Assembly: GCA_001890945.1 (NCBI GenBank) | Contig: MLAX01000001.1 | Location: forward strand, 558,001-622,000 | Length of the DNA stretch: 64,000 bases | From: Alphaproteobacteria bacterium AO1-B | Lineage (GTDB): Bacteria; Pseudomonadota; Alphaproteobacteria; Rhizobiales; Stappiaceae | Reading direction: 5' to 3' | Translations under genes and position numbers: made by a program | Shown: positions 35,071 through 44,941 of the stretch, piece by piece | Numbering within the stretch: the stretch's first letter is position 1 | Layout: the number at the start of each line of letters is the position of its first letter | The notes under the pieces: model-generated | Seen by the model: the letters and a program-made list of their open reading frames with translations, nothing else | Told to the model about the DNA's origin: nothing | The model's database searches: none

Positions 35071-36696
35071 ATGAACCCACTTGAAAAAGGACTTGAAGAG
35101 GGCCTTGTCGCGAAACTGAAGGATCTCAAATACGAGTATCGTTCCGACATCCGTGATCGAGACACCCTAGAAGCAAACTTTCGTGAAAAGTTCGAAGCGC
35201 TGAATCGTGTCCGCCTTACGGACACCGAATTTGCCCGGCTTCTCGACGAGATTGTCACACCTGACGTATTCACCGCGGCCCGAACACTACGCGAGCGCAA
35301 CAGCTTCATCCGCGATGACGGAACGCCTTTGAATTACACGCTCGTGAACATCAGAGACTGGTGCAAGAACACCTTCGAAGTGGTCAACCAGCTCCGGATC
35401 AACACGGACAACAGCCACCATCGCTATGACGTCATTTTGCTGATCAACGGGGTGCCGGTCGTCCAGATCGAACTGAAGACACTTGGCATAAGTCCGCGCC
35501 GCGCCATGGAGCAGATCGTCGAATACAAGAACGATCCGGGCAACGGCTACACCAAGACGATCCTGTGCTTCCTTCAGCTGTTCATCGTCAGTAATCGCGA
35601 TCAGACATTCTACTTCGCGAACAACAATACGCGCCACTTTGCCTTTAATGCCGAAGAGCGTTTTCTACCCGTCTACAAGTTCGCCGATGTAGACAACAAG
35701 AAGATTGTCCATCTCGACTGCTTCGCAGAGACGTTCCTTGCAAAGTGCACGCTCGGCCAGACGATCAGCCGCTACATGGTTCTGGTCGCAAGCGAGCAAA
35801 AGCTCCTGATGATGCGGCCCTATCAGGTCTACGCGGTGAAGGCGATTGTCGACTCGATCGCCCAGGACTGCGGCAACGGCTATGTCTGGCACACCACAGG
35901 CAGCGGCAAAACGTTGACCTCTTTCAAGGCGTCAACGCTGCTGAAGGATAATCCGGACATTGAGAAATGCCTTTTCGTCGTGGACCGCAAGGATCTGGAT
36001 CGGCAGACGCGCGAGGAGTTCAACAAGTTCCAGGAAGGCTGCGTCGAGGAAAACACCAACACCGCCTCCCTTGTCCGTCGCCTTCTCTCGGACGACTACG
36101 CCGACAAGGTCATCGTCTGCACGATCCAGAAGCTGGGTCTTGCGCTGGACGAGAACAGCAAGCGCAACAAACAGAAAAAGAAGGACGGCAAGAAGAGCTT
36201 CAAAGAACAGCTGGCGCCCCTGCGCGACAAGCGCATTGCTTTCATCTTCGACGAATGCCACCGGTCGCAGTTCGGCGAAAACCACAAGGCCATCAAGGAA
36301 TTCTTCCCGCGCGCCCAGCTCTTCGGCTTCACCGGAACACCCATCTTCGACCGGAACGCCGCCCAGCAGAAGATCGAAGAAGCGCAGGCCAGCATGAAGA
36401 CGACGGAAGACCTCTTCCCGCAGCGCCTTCACACCTACACGATCACCCATGCCATTGAGGACGGAAACGTCCTTCGGTTCCACGTCGATTACTACAAGCC
36501 AGAGGGCAAGAGCGTGCCCAAGCCCGGCGAACCACTGGCGAAACGCGCGGTGATCGAGGCGATCCTCGCCAAGCATGACCAAGCCACTGGTCAGCGCCGG
36601 TTCACCTCCAGCCCCAATGATCTCCCGACACTCCTGCGCTTTAGCTCGAGCAGCCGCAATGGGCACGTGACCAGCACCCGAACTGTAGGGACCTAA
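35071..36696 (+). pseudogene. hsdR: 3'-truncated type I restriction subunit HsdR
   Basis: The N-terminal half of a type I restriction R subunit (full length about 1000 residues). Visible: PD-(D/E)XK nuclease core RYDVILLINGVPVVQIELK (about 125-143), helicase motif I WHTTGSGKT near 277, motif II DECHRS near 405, motif III GFTGTP near 430. The sequence follows HsdR to about LAKHDQATGQRRF (near 36605) and then runs into unrelated residues to a stop at 36696. The later helicase motifs and HsdM-binding part are lost. No hsdM or hsdS is nearby. The tail overlaps, on the opposite strand, a truncated integrase, so a deletion has joined two genes tail to tail. Confidence 0.88.
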
Positions 36697-36852
36697 GCCA
36701 ATTTCTCTGCGACTTCCAAAACGATGCCATATAAAGATCCAAGAGCGGCTACCAGACTTTTGAACCCGCAAATACAAACCGTCGCCGTCACCAAAGACAC
36801 CCGGTTTAGATATGCCTTTAATCTTGGAGTCCGTGAGTTTGTGCCGCGCCAC
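36598..36852 (-). pseudogene. Tyrosine integrase remnant (N-terminal Arm domain)
   Basis: The first ~85 residues of a P4/SXT-type tyrosine integrase on the minus strand. The GTG-start MARHKLTDSKIKGISKPG is followed by DGDGLYLRVQKSGSRSWIF and REIGLGPY...ARAKAQECREIIGAGGEP, the typical DUF4102 Arm-DNA-binding domain. After about 36598 the frame continues only as antisense of hsdR. The catalytic domain with its R-H-R-Y residues is therefore missing. Integrases of this type sit at the end of genomic islands, so this probably marks an island edge. Confidence 0.85.
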
Positions 36853-37163
36853 TGTTCATAACCTTTTTCATAATCAATGGTGTTTCCAATATGGATAACC
36901 ATGACGATCATTTCGGTATGAAGCTTATGAAAATCAAGCACTAGTTGTCGATAAAGTCATTAATATCAATAGATTGACGCCTCCCAGTTGCGCCATATCT
37001 CCAACTAAATTGTTAAAGACGATCATATATCGGCAAGTCTCGCCTCAACGCATATCTTGGCCTTTGCATGTGGGGCTGTGTCAAACAGAGCTTGCCGGAA
37101 CCGCGCCTTCTACGATGCACAGTCCCGGCAAATGTTTTCAGCAACACTCAGGCCCAGCTTGAG
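36853..37163. other. Non-coding interval at probable island edge
   Basis: About 310 bases between the integrase remnant and the end of the molybdopterin hydroxylase gene. It should include the old integrase promoter and, possibly, an attachment site. No repeat of an att core elsewhere in the window was recognised. Confidence 0.35.
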
Positions 37164-39362
37164 CTATGCGTTGATAGTTTCCAGCACACGATCCGGCGTG
37201 AACGGCATATGCCGCAAACGCCGCCCGGTTGCCCGGTGGAAGGCATTGGCGATCGCTGCCGACACCATTGGCGTACCAACTTCGCCGACACCGATAGGCG
37301 GGGCGTCGACCTCGGCCATATAGATCTCGATCGGCGGGATCTGGTTGGCCCGCGCGATCTCGTAATCCCAGTAGTTGTTCTGCACGACCTCGCCATTTTC
37401 AATGTCGATTTTTTCGCGCAGCGCCATCGAGATGCCGAAGATGATGCCGCCTTCGATCTGGTTTTGCGCATTGTCCGGCGAAACAATCAGTCCCGCATCG
37501 ACCGCGGCCCAGAAGTGTTTCACGGCAATATCACCGGTTGACTGATCCACCTCGATCTCTGCAACACCTGCAGCCATCGACGAGCTGTAGCCCGCAAAGG
37601 ACAGTCCAAGAGCCCGGCCATCCTGACTGGACCAGTTCGACATCTCGGCGACCTTTTCCAGAAGATGCCGGCCCCGCGGGTTCTCGGCGACAAGGTCCAT
37701 CCGGAAGTCGAGCGGATCCCGGCCTGCTTGCTCCGCCAATTCATCCATGAAGGCTTCGGCGGCAAAGCTGGTGTAGGCCGCCCCGATCCCCCGGTAAGGG
37801 GCAAGACGGGCCTGCCGCGGGGTGATGATGTGATCGGCCCGGAAATCCTTGATCCCGTAGAACTTGCTCTCCGCCCCGCGCATGGAGATCACATCATTCG
37901 GTTTCACCGCGTCCCAGCGCACCGGGTTGAAGAACCCGATCACAGTTGGCGTTGCCACCTTGTGATGCCAGCCATCCAGTTTGCCGTCAGCTGTCAGGCC
38001 TGCCTCAAGCCTTTGGGCGGCCGCGGGTCGGAACGTGCCGTTCTTGACATCGTCTTCCCGGGTCCAGATGACTTTCACGGGGCGCCCGACAGCCTTTGAA
38101 CTGAGCACGGCGTCGCGCACATAGTCTTGGGCAAGCGCTGTCCGGCGGCCGAAACTGCCACCCATGGTCATCATGTTGAGCCGCACCTTGTCTTGCCCGA
38201 TGCCCAGGACGTCCATCACCGTCCGGGTTGTCCAGGACTGGGTTTGGGTCCCGGCCCAGACTTCGGCGCCCTGACCGTCCGCATCGACACTCGCAACGGC
38301 AGCCATCGGCTCAATCTGCGCATGATAGGCGTAGTCGGACAGATAGAGCTGGCTGAAGGTCTGGTTTGCAGCTGCAATGGCAGCCGGCGCATTCCCCTTT
38401 TCAGCCCATACAGCCTGCTCGGCTTCGGGATCTTCTGCAGCTTCGGCGTAGAGCCGGAGCGTTTCCTCGCTGTTGAACGCACGGGCTGGTGCATCCTCGC
38501 TCCAGGTCACTTCAAGCAGGGACCGTGCGCCCAAGGCACTCCACAAGCTCTCTGCGACGACCGACACGCCATCCGGCAGCGCGACGACATCCAGAACCCC
38601 CGGAACGGCACGCGCTTGCGTGTCGTTGATGGTCAAGGGACGTTCGCCCTCAACCGGGGCCCGCAAGACCGTGGCATATGCCATGTCCGGCAGATCCACA
38701 TCGATGGCAAAGACCGCCTTGCCGGTGGACTTTGCCACCACGTCGCGGCGCGGCACATCGTGCCCGATGATCCGGAACTGGGATCGATCCTTCAGCGTGA
38801 CCGCATCGGCTTCCGGAACAGAGGTGCCGTCCGCACCGCGGGCGGCCAGCTCGCCATAGCCAAGACGCGTGCCATCCGGTGCCACAACAGCGCTCGGCTC
38901 GGTCCGCAGGTCTTCTTTTGAAACGCCAAGCTCACGCGCGGCGATCTGCAGAAGAACGTCGCGCGCTTGTGCACCAGCGCGGCGCATCGGGTCAAAATAG
39001 GCCTGCACGCCCGTGCTGCCGGCCGTATAAAGCACATTGCCGAACAGGGGATTGCCAAACCGGCGGTCATCGGCATTCAGCTGCTCGATAACAACATCAT
39101 CCCAGTTGGCATCGAGTTCTTCTGCCAGGATTTGCGGCAGGGTCGAGTAGCTGCTCTGGCCCATTTCCGTTGACGGAAAGACGATGGAAATCGTCCCATC
39201 CGGCCGGATTGTCAGCCAATGATTGACATCCAGAGACGACCCGGCGGAGGTGGCCGCACGCACCGCGGACACACCGCCCAGGCCGATGGCAAAGGATAGT
39301 CCAGCGGCCATTTGCACGAACCCGCGGCGGGATATGGTCAGAGCTTCAGTCGCCTTGGTCAT
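37164..39362 (-). CDS. Molybdopterin-binding subunit of xanthine dehydrogenase/aldehyde oxidase family
   Basis: A ~732-residue large subunit of a molybdenum hydroxylase of the isoquinoline 1-oxidoreductase (IorB)/aldehyde dehydrogenase type. A twin-arginine signal is present (SRRGFVQMAAGLSFAIGLGG near residues 11-30), so it is exported folded to the periplasm. Conserved blocks include FPSTEMGQSSYSTLPQILAEEL near 64-85, GGSFGRRTALAQDYV near 405, and GVGEVGTPMVSAAIANA near 698, the last being a molybdopterin-site region. The start at 39362 is chosen from GGAGG upstream; it lies 2 bases after the [2Fe-2S] subunit. No separate FAD subunit is present, as usual for this group. It is the last gene of a seven-gene operon. 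Confidence 0.88.
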   Translation of the reverse strand: MTKATEALTISRRGFVQMAAGLSFAIGLGGVSAVRAATSAGSSLDVNHWLTIRPDGTISIVFPSTEMGQSSYSTLPQILAEELDANWDDVVIEQLNADDRRFGNPLFGNVLYTAGSTGVQAYFDPMRRAGAQARDVLLQIAARELGVSKEDLRTEPSAVVAPDGTRLGYGELAARGADGTSVPEADAVTLKDRSQFRIIGHDVPRRDVVAKSTGKAVFAIDVDLPDMAYATVLRAPVEGERPLTINDTQARAVPGVLDVVALPDGVSVVAESLWSALGARSLLEVTWSEDAPARAFNSEETLRLYAEAAEDPEAEQAVWAEKGNAPAAIAAANQTFSQLYLSDYAYHAQIEPMAAVASVDADGQGAEVWAGTQTQSWTTRTVMDVLGIGQDKVRLNMMTMGGSFGRRTALAQDYVRDAVLSSKAVGRPVKVIWTREDDVKNGTFRPAAAQRLEAGLTADGKLDGWHHKVATPTVIGFFNPVRWDAVKPNDVISMRGAESKFYGIKDFRADHIITPRQARLAPYRGIGAAYTSFAAEAFMDELAEQAGRDPLDFRMDLVAENPRGRHLLEKVAEMSNWSSQDGRALGLSFAGYSSSMAAGVAEIEVDQSTGDIAVKHFWAAVDAGLIVSPDNAQNQIEGGIIFGISMALREKIDIENGEVVQNNYWDYEIARANQIPPIEIYMAEVDAPPIGVGEVGTPMVSAAIANAFHRATGRRLRHMPFTPDRVLETINA

Positions 39363-39364
39363 GA

Positions 39365-39817
39365 TCAAGCCTCCTTCGCTGCGCGTTCAACCGCCTTGAA
39401 AATGCGGTTGTAAGTGCCGCACCGGCACAGGTTCGCGCTCATCGTGTCGACGATTTCCTCACGGCTTGGCTGCGGGTTTTCCGCAAGCAGGGCGGCCGCG
39501 CGCATGATCTGGCCGGACTGGCAGTAGCCGCATTGGGGAACCTGCTCTTCGACCCAGGCCTTTTGGAGGGGATGCGATCCATCTTCGGACAGGCCCTCGA
39601 TCGTGGTGACCTCGGCCCCTTCGACATCGCCAAGCGACATTTGACACGAGAACATGGCCTGCCCGTCGACATGGACCGTACAGGCACCGCACATCGCTGC
39701 GCCGCAGCCGTATTTGGTGCCCTTGAGATTTGCCGTATCGCGCAAGATCAGCAGCAGCATTTCTTCAGGCGGATTGGTGTACTCAACGGGACGACCGTTC
39801 AGGATAAACTTTGTCAT
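39365..39817 (-). CDS. [2Fe-2S] subunit of molybdenum hydroxylase
   Basis: A 150-residue ferredoxin-type small subunit. The plant-type cluster CGAAMCGACTVHVDGQAMFSC (about residues 38-58, quoted by position) and the second cluster CGYCQSGQIM...NLCRCGTY (about 97-136) are complete. It passes electrons from the molybdopterin subunit. It has no signal peptide and is probably exported with the Tat-dependent partner. It is coupled on both sides: 11 bases after the MFS gene and 2 bases before the large subunit. Confidence 0.93.
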   Translation of the reverse strand: MTKFILNGRPVEYTNPPEEMLLLILRDTANLKGTKYGCGAAMCGACTVHVDGQAMFSCQMSLGDVEGAEVTTIEGLSEDGSHPLQKAWVEEQVPQCGYCQSGQIMRAAALLAENPQPSREEIVDTMSANLCRCGTYNRIFKAVERAAKEA

Positions 39818-39828
39818 TCCAAAATCTC

Positions 39829-41445
39829 CTAGATTGGCTGCGGTGTTGCGGCCTGGGGCACGACAAAATGCCGGACCACGGGACCGCTTTCGCGGATATC
39901 GAATGTGCGCACGCTTTGCTGCAAGTCAGCATCATGACGCGTTACGCGGGCGTGTTGTTCCAGGTGCTCGGCCCAACTCGGCAGATGGAAGCTTTCGATC
40001 CAAATCTCCGGGTCCTCCACGCTCTGGTGTAGATCCCATCGCGTGGCTCCATTGCGCAGGCGTTCTTTCGCAAAGTTTTGAAGGGCGGCTGTAAAACCGG
40101 CGCGATCCGCTTCGGCGATCCGGTATTCAACCGTGACCATGGCAGGCTGATCCACCGAACTGCCGGGATCCAAGGCTGGAGCCTGCGGCCAGACGTTGGC
40201 GGAAGACAGGTCCAGGGATTCTGCCTGTCCGACCTCCACCTTGCGCGTCAGGATCATTCCGGCAATCAACCCTGTCGCCGCGATAAGCAACGTGATTGGC
40301 ACCGAAGTCGCAGTTGCAATCTGTCCCCACAGGATGGACCCCAAGGCCATGGATCCGAAGAACCCCATCAGAAAGACGGCGAGACCACGGGCACGGACCC
40401 AGTCGGGCAATGCCAATTGGGCAGACACGTTGAACGAGGTGAGTACGGCAATCCAGCTAAGGCCACCAAGGAAGGCCGCAGCCATCAGGGCGAAGGATTC
40501 TGCCGACAATGCGAGTACTGCAAGGGCAGCCGCTGTACCGAGCGTGCCGAGCTGGACTGTCTGATTCGATGTCAGTTTGCCCGTCAGACGCGGCAGAACC
40601 AACGCGCCGGTGACAGCTCCCGCACCGATCAAGGCCATAAGCATTCCGTAGAGCTCTGATCCGCCGTCAGCCACGCCCCGAGCGATGAGCGGCAACAGGG
40701 ACCAATACGCCGATGCGAACACAAAGAAGGCGACCGCACGGACCAGAGTTGCGAGCATCGGGCCATTGTACCGAACGTGACGCAGACCGGTCGCCATCTC
40801 CGACAGAATGGAACCGTGATGGGTTCGTTTGGGTGTGGCTTCGGGCCGCCAAAAAACAAGTGCAGCGATGATCACCAGATGTGTGGCCGCATTCAGTGCG
40901 AAAGGTGCCGCCAGACCAACCCCGGCGATCAGGATACCGGCCAGCGCCGGCCCGATCGCCCGGCTGATGTTGATACCCATGGAGTTAAGCGCGATCGCTG
41001 GCTTGAGGGTTTCGCGCGGGATGAGTTGCGGTACGACCGCCTGCCAGGCCGGTGCCATAAAAGCCGCGCCGGTGCCGATCACAAACGTAAACACAATCAA
41101 CAAAATCGGGGTCATCTGCTCTTGCCATACAAGCAGGGCAAGCACGGAAATCACTCCGAAAAGCCCCAGGTTGATGGTGATCAGCATGCGCCGCTTGTCC
41201 AGCCGGTCAGCCAGCGCCCCGGCCAGCAAAGCAAACAGAAAAAACGGCAGCGTCGTCGCCGCTTGCACAAGTGTGACAACCGCAGGGCTGGAATTCAGCG
41301 TCGTCATCAACCAGCCTGCTCCGACATCGTGCATCCAGGTGCCGATGTTGGAGATCAAGGTGGCGACCCAGAGCAACGCAAAAGCACGATATCCAAATGG
41401 TGACCATGCGGATACGACCGGTTTGGCATCAGTGAGTGTTGACAT
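39829..41445 (-). CDS. MFS transporter with C-terminal monooxygenase-like domain
   Basis: A ~538-residue MFS transporter of the EntS/MFS_3 type: about 12 hydrophobic segments in the first ~410 residues, with LADRLDKRRMLI near 75 as the cytoplasmic-loop motif, followed by a ~100-residue soluble C-terminal domain (VTVEYRIAEADRAGFTAAL, ESFHLPSWAEHLEQHARV) resembling antibiotic-biosynthesis-monooxygenase folds seen on this transporter class. The ATG at 41445 is preferred over a GTG 18 codons upstream. Together with the HlyD adaptor it could export a product or toxic analogue of the operon's substrate. Confidence 0.85.
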   Translation of the reverse strand: MSTLTDAKPVVSAWSPFGYRAFALLWVATLISNIGTWMHDVGAGWLMTTLNSSPAVVTLVQAATTLPFFLFALLAGALADRLDKRRMLITINLGLFGVISVLALLVWQEQMTPILLIVFTFVIGTGAAFMAPAWQAVVPQLIPRETLKPAIALNSMGINISRAIGPALAGILIAGVGLAAPFALNAATHLVIIAALVFWRPEATPKRTHHGSILSEMATGLRHVRYNGPMLATLVRAVAFFVFASAYWSLLPLIARGVADGGSELYGMLMALIGAGAVTGALVLPRLTGKLTSNQTVQLGTLGTAAALAVLALSAESFALMAAAFLGGLSWIAVLTSFNVSAQLALPDWVRARGLAVFLMGFFGSMALGSILWGQIATATSVPITLLIAATGLIAGMILTRKVEVGQAESLDLSSANVWPQAPALDPGSSVDQPAMVTVEYRIAEADRAGFTAALQNFAKERLRNGATRWDLHQSVEDPEIWIESFHLPSWAEHLEQHARVTRHDADLQQSVRTFDIRESGPVVRHFVVPQAATPQPI

Positions 41446-41508
41446 GACAAGCGGCCTGTTCCTGTTAAACGCTTGAGGACTTCGGTTTTCTAGATGCACG
41501 CAATCGGG

Positions 41509-42375
41509 TTACTGCGTTGCCGATCCGCTTTTGATCACCTCGGACAAAACACGGACCCGCATACCCGGGCGCAGGACCCCCGCACTGTTTTCCAGAGTGG
41601 CCCAGACGCGAATTGTCCCAGTATCAGGCTCCACCCAGACGGCTGTTGCGGTGGGAGTAAGCCCGCGGGCTAGAAGTTCCCCATCCGTTGTCATGACTTG
41701 CAAACGGACACTTTGAAGAAATTCGTCCGCGGTAGACGCCCCGGTTTCCTTCATTTGGCGCAAGCGGATTTCGTATGGAACTTCGTAGACAATCCGCACC
41801 GGGTCCAAATTCACGATTTGAAAGATCGGGGGGTCTCCGGAGCTGAACTCCAACAACGCGCCCACCCGAACTCTTGGATCTTCAACGAAGCCGGCTATTG
41901 GCGCTCGGATCACGGTATCGTCGAGCGCCGTACGAGCAAGTGAAAGCTCCGCGCTTTCGGCGCGTTGAGCCGCCTCGGCCAACACGAGATCCGTCTTCGC
42001 TTCCGTAAGTGCAACATCTGATGCAGTTCCGGATGTCGTAAGGCGTTGTATTCTCGCCAATCTACCGTGGGCCTGCTCAGACAGCGCATTCGCCCGCGCA
42101 AGCCTGGCTTCTGACACAGCAACCTTCAGCTTCGGCACATCTTGCTGCAGTCGCGCAAGTACCGTTCCTGCATCCACAAAATCCCCTTGCGATACCAGTA
42201 CTTCGGCAACGATCCCTTCGACGCGGCTGTAGACGTCCGCTTGATGAACAGCCTCGACCTGACCATCGAACTCGAGCGTTTCAGCATCCGCAGACACCAT
42301 AAAGCCAATGGTGCAGAGCCCTGCCAGTAACAGAGCTCGAGCCTTTCCCATTCTATGCATCCGAAAAACAGCCAT
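41509..42375 (-). CDS. Periplasmic adaptor subunit (HlyD/RND type)
   Basis: A ~288-residue membrane-fusion/adaptor protein. A signal sequence covers about residues 1-31 (KARALLLAGLCTIGFMVSADA). The barrel-sandwich (lipoyl) half-motifs VYSRVEGIVAEVLVSQGDFVDAG near 47-69 and TVIRAPIAGFVEDPRVRVG near 151-169 flank an alpha-hairpin. The ATG at 42375 is favoured, 27 bases after the amidohydrolase. No RND pump or outer-membrane channel is adjacent, so it probably works with the MFS transporter encoded next. Confidence 0.85.
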   Translation of the reverse strand: MAVFRMHRMGKARALLLAGLCTIGFMVSADAETLEFDGQVEAVHQADVYSRVEGIVAEVLVSQGDFVDAGTVLARLQQDVPKLKVAVSEARLARANALSEQAHGRLARIQRLTTSGTASDVALTEAKTDLVLAEAAQRAESAELSLARTALDDTVIRAPIAGFVEDPRVRVGALLEFSSGDPPIFQIVNLDPVRIVYEVPYEIRLRQMKETGASTADEFLQSVRLQVMTTDGELLARGLTPTATAVWVEPDTGTIRVWATLENSAGVLRPGMRVRVLSEVIKSGSATQ

Positions 42376-42402
42376 GATTTTTCGCTCTCCCACACCGAAA
42401 GC

Positions 42403-44139
42403 CTATTCCGCAGCGACAAGCGACGACCCGCTTAACCGGCCTTTAGACGCCCCTGGCGCACCGAAGACGGGGACGGGTGACCAGTCGGGCAGTTCGGGAA
42501 GCGGCGCCGGAGCGTGTTCGGCAAACGGGCCTTTTGCGTGGACGATCCTGCCGCCCGAGAAGGTCAGATCAGCTTCTATTTCAATGATCTCGTCCTCCGG
42601 GATCGCGAAATAGTCACGATCCAGAACGGCAATATCGGCAAACTGACCGGCCTTGATCTGGCCTTTCTTGCCCTGCTCGCGGCTGAACCATGCACCAGCC
42701 GCAGTCCAGTGCTGAAGCGCATCCTGCCGTGACAAACGGTTTTGGGCTTGCCAGATAACATCGCCGCCACGGCCCTTTCCGGACACGGCCCAGTGAATCG
42801 CAAGCCACGGATTGTAGGACGACACCCGCGTTGCGTCGGTGCCGGCAGCAAGCGGCGCACCGGAGGCCATCATCTTCTTGACCGGCATGACATCATTCAG
42901 TGCAGCTTCGCCATAGCGGTCGCGATAAGCCGTCGCCTGGAACGCGATGCGGTTCTGATAGGAAATCCCGCCGCCCAGACGCGCCACCCACTCCATGGTG
43001 CTTTCGGAAATGGTCTCACCGTGATCGAAGATCCAGTTGAGCTCCTCAAGACCTTTGTCGCGACCAACCTCTTCCAAAACGGTCAGCAGGCGATGTGCAC
43101 TCTCTTCGTAAGTGCAGTGGAAGCGAATTGGCCAACCGTTCTCCAGGAGAAATTCCAGTACCGGCCGCAGATCCCCCTCCATACGTTTCGGCAATTCGGG
43201 GCGCGGGTAGGAAAAGTCTTCGAAATCGTAGGCCGATGCCACGAGCATTTCGCCCGCACCGACGCATTTTAGATAGTCGTTGCCCTGGTCCGGTTTGACG
43301 ATGTCGTTCCAGCGCTTGAAATCGTCCAGCTCAAACAGCGGCCGCTGCGCAAACAGTTGATACCCAATGCGCACGGTCTGCTCGCCGCGTTTGTTCAACT
43401 CCGAAATGACGCCATAGTCATCCGGGTAGTTTAAAAAGCCGCCGGCACAGTCGAGTGCCGAGGTCAGGCCAAGCCCGTTCAGTGCGCGAAAATAGTGCTT
43501 GGTCGACGTGATCTGCTGCTCAAAATCGAGCTTTGGCGCCATGTCGAGCAAAGCATAAAGCGGCTGCGCATTCGGGCGCGCCATGGCCAGGCCCGTGGGA
43601 TTGCCCTGATCGTCCCGCTCCAAACGGCCAGAGACGAATGGTTCATAAAAATGCTTGTCGATGCCAAGGGCGCGCAGCGCCGCCTTGTTGAGCCAGGCCC
43701 GATCATAAAGGTGCAGAACATAAACGGGCACTTCCGGTGCAACCGCATTGATCTCGTCGATCATCGGAAGGCGCTTTTCAGCGAATTGATCGGCCGACCA
43801 ACCACCGACCACCCGGATCCACTGACCCGCAGGGGTGCGTTGGGCCTGAGCTTTGAGCATCGCCAGGCCATCCGCCAGAGACGAAACATGATCCCAGCGC
43901 AGCTCCATGGCAAAGTTATTGCCCTGGCGGATGATGTGGGTGTGGCTGTCGATCAGGCCGGGGATGACACGCTGGCCATTCAGGTCGATCACCTCGGTTC
44001 CGGCGCTCTTCAGCCGCAGGATATCGGCATCGCTGCCAACCTCCAGGATCAATCCATCCTTGAGAGCGATGGCAGTTGCCTCCGGTTGTTCCGGATCCAT
44101 CGTCGTGATCTTGCCGTTAAAGAGGATCGTATCGGCCAT
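42403..44139 (-). CDS. Amidohydrolase of the YtcJ-like family
   Basis: A ~578-residue metal-dependent amidohydrolase. GLIDSHTHIIRQGN near residue 61 holds the first two metal-binding histidines; the FHCTYEESAHR region near 335 and AAGTDATRVSSYNPWLAIHWAVSG near 434 hold further ligands; QNRLSRQDALQHWTAAGAWF and IKAGQFADIAVLD close the domain. The length and motifs match YtcJ/LAF/N-substituted formamide deformylase-type enzymes. The substrate is unknown. A GTG at 44142 is an alternative start. It follows the isochorismatase-like gene and a 10-bp hairpin in the same operon. Confidence 0.85.
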   Translation of the reverse strand: MADTILFNGKITTMDPEQPEATAIALKDGLILEVGSDADILRLKSAGTEVIDLNGQRVIPGLIDSHTHIIRQGNNFAMELRWDHVSSLADGLAMLKAQAQRTPAGQWIRVVGGWSADQFAEKRLPMIDEINAVAPEVPVYVLHLYDRAWLNKAALRALGIDKHFYEPFVSGRLERDDQGNPTGLAMARPNAQPLYALLDMAPKLDFEQQITSTKHYFRALNGLGLTSALDCAGGFLNYPDDYGVISELNKRGEQTVRIGYQLFAQRPLFELDDFKRWNDIVKPDQGNDYLKCVGAGEMLVASAYDFEDFSYPRPELPKRMEGDLRPVLEFLLENGWPIRFHCTYEESAHRLLTVLEEVGRDKGLEELNWIFDHGETISESTMEWVARLGGGISYQNRIAFQATAYRDRYGEAALNDVMPVKKMMASGAPLAAGTDATRVSSYNPWLAIHWAVSGKGRGGDVIWQAQNRLSRQDALQHWTAAGAWFSREQGKKGQIKAGQFADIAVLDRDYFAIPEDEIIEIEADLTFSGGRIVHAKGPFAEHAPAPLPELPDWSPVPVFGAPGASKGRLSGSSLVAAE

Positions 44140-44173
44140 CACCGCACCTTTCGAAAGTCATCATGAGAGGAGA

Positions 44174-44197
44174 CCGTCCCGGCATCGGCCGGGACGG
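44174..44197. repeat. Perfect 10-bp hairpin in the operon
   Basis: CCGTCCCGGC (44174-44183) and GCCGGGACGG (44188-44197) around a 4-base loop, between the isochorismatase-like and amidohydrolase genes. In the direction of transcription it is followed by the amidohydrolase ribosome-binding region, not a T-run. It could act as an mRNA stability element or partial attenuator. Confidence 0.5.
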
Positions 44198-44212
44198 AAA
44201 AGACTTGCCGGA

Positions 44213-44920
44213 TTACTCGGCCGCGATTTGCGTCACCGCCGGAATGGGGGATTGCGTCTCGCCGGTATGCGAGGTGCGAGACGGCGCTTTGTGCACCATG
44301 GTGTAGGCGTAATCGACGCCCATGCCGTAGGCGCCAGAGTGCTGTTGGACGGTTGAAATGACGGCGTCATAGGTGTCGCGACGGGCCCAGTCGCGCTGCC
44401 ACTCCAGAAGCACTTGCTGCCACGTTACCGGGATAACGCCAGCCTGCACCATGCGGTCCATGGCATATTTGTGGGCATCTTCACTGGTGCCACCGGACGC
44501 GTCAGCAACCATGTAGATTTCGTAGTCCGTGTCAGCCATGCAGCTCAGCGAGAAGGTAAGATTGCAGACCTCGGTCCAAAGACCGGAGACGACGATCTTT
44601 TTTCGGCCTTTGGCGGCGTTTTCTGCCAGAGCGTCCCGCACTTTCTGGTCGTCCCAGGAATTCATCGATGTCCGCTCCAGCAGGGGCGCGTCCGGAAACA
44701 CATCGAGCAACTCTGGATACGTGTGACCGGAAAAGGAGTCCGTTTCGACGGTGGTTATGACGGTCGGCACATTGAAAATCTTTGCTGACTTTGCGAGAGC
44801 GACAGTGTTGTTTTTCAAAACCTGTCGATCGATCGATTGCACACCAAATGCCATCTGCGGCTGGTGGTCGATGAAGATCAACTGGCTGTTTTCCGGGGTT
44901 AGAACCTGAAGCTTAGACAT
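44213..44920 (-). CDS. Isochorismatase-like cysteine hydrolase
   Basis: A 235-residue hydrolase of the isochorismatase/YcaC family. The catalytic set is visible: Asp in LIFIDHQPQM near 15-24, and Cys in VVSGLWTEVCNLTFSL near 108-123. ASGGTSEDAHKYAMDRM near 143-159 is typical of YcaC. Family members cleave C-N bonds of amides, ureido acids or nicotinamide-type compounds. It is the second gene of the minus-strand operon, 21 bases after XapX. A product of the amidohydrolase or a related amide is a reasonable substrate guess. Confidence 0.88.
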   Translation of the reverse strand: MSKLQVLTPENSQLIFIDHQPQMAFGVQSIDRQVLKNNTVALAKSAKIFNVPTVITTVETDSFSGHTYPELLDVFPDAPLLERTSMNSWDDQKVRDALAENAAKGRKKIVVSGLWTEVCNLTFSLSCMADTDYEIYMVADASGGTSEDAHKYAMDRMVQAGVIPVTWQQVLLEWQRDWARRDTYDAVISTVQQHSGAYGMGVDYAYTMVHKAPSRTSHTGETQSPIPAVTQIAAE

Positions 44921-44941
44921 GGAAACACTCCGTTAGTTTGG

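Noticed and set aside
35932..36597. Minus-strand continuation of the integrase frame
   Set aside because: After about residue 85 it is antisense of hsdR with no integrase catalytic residues; only 36598-36852 is real integrase sequence.
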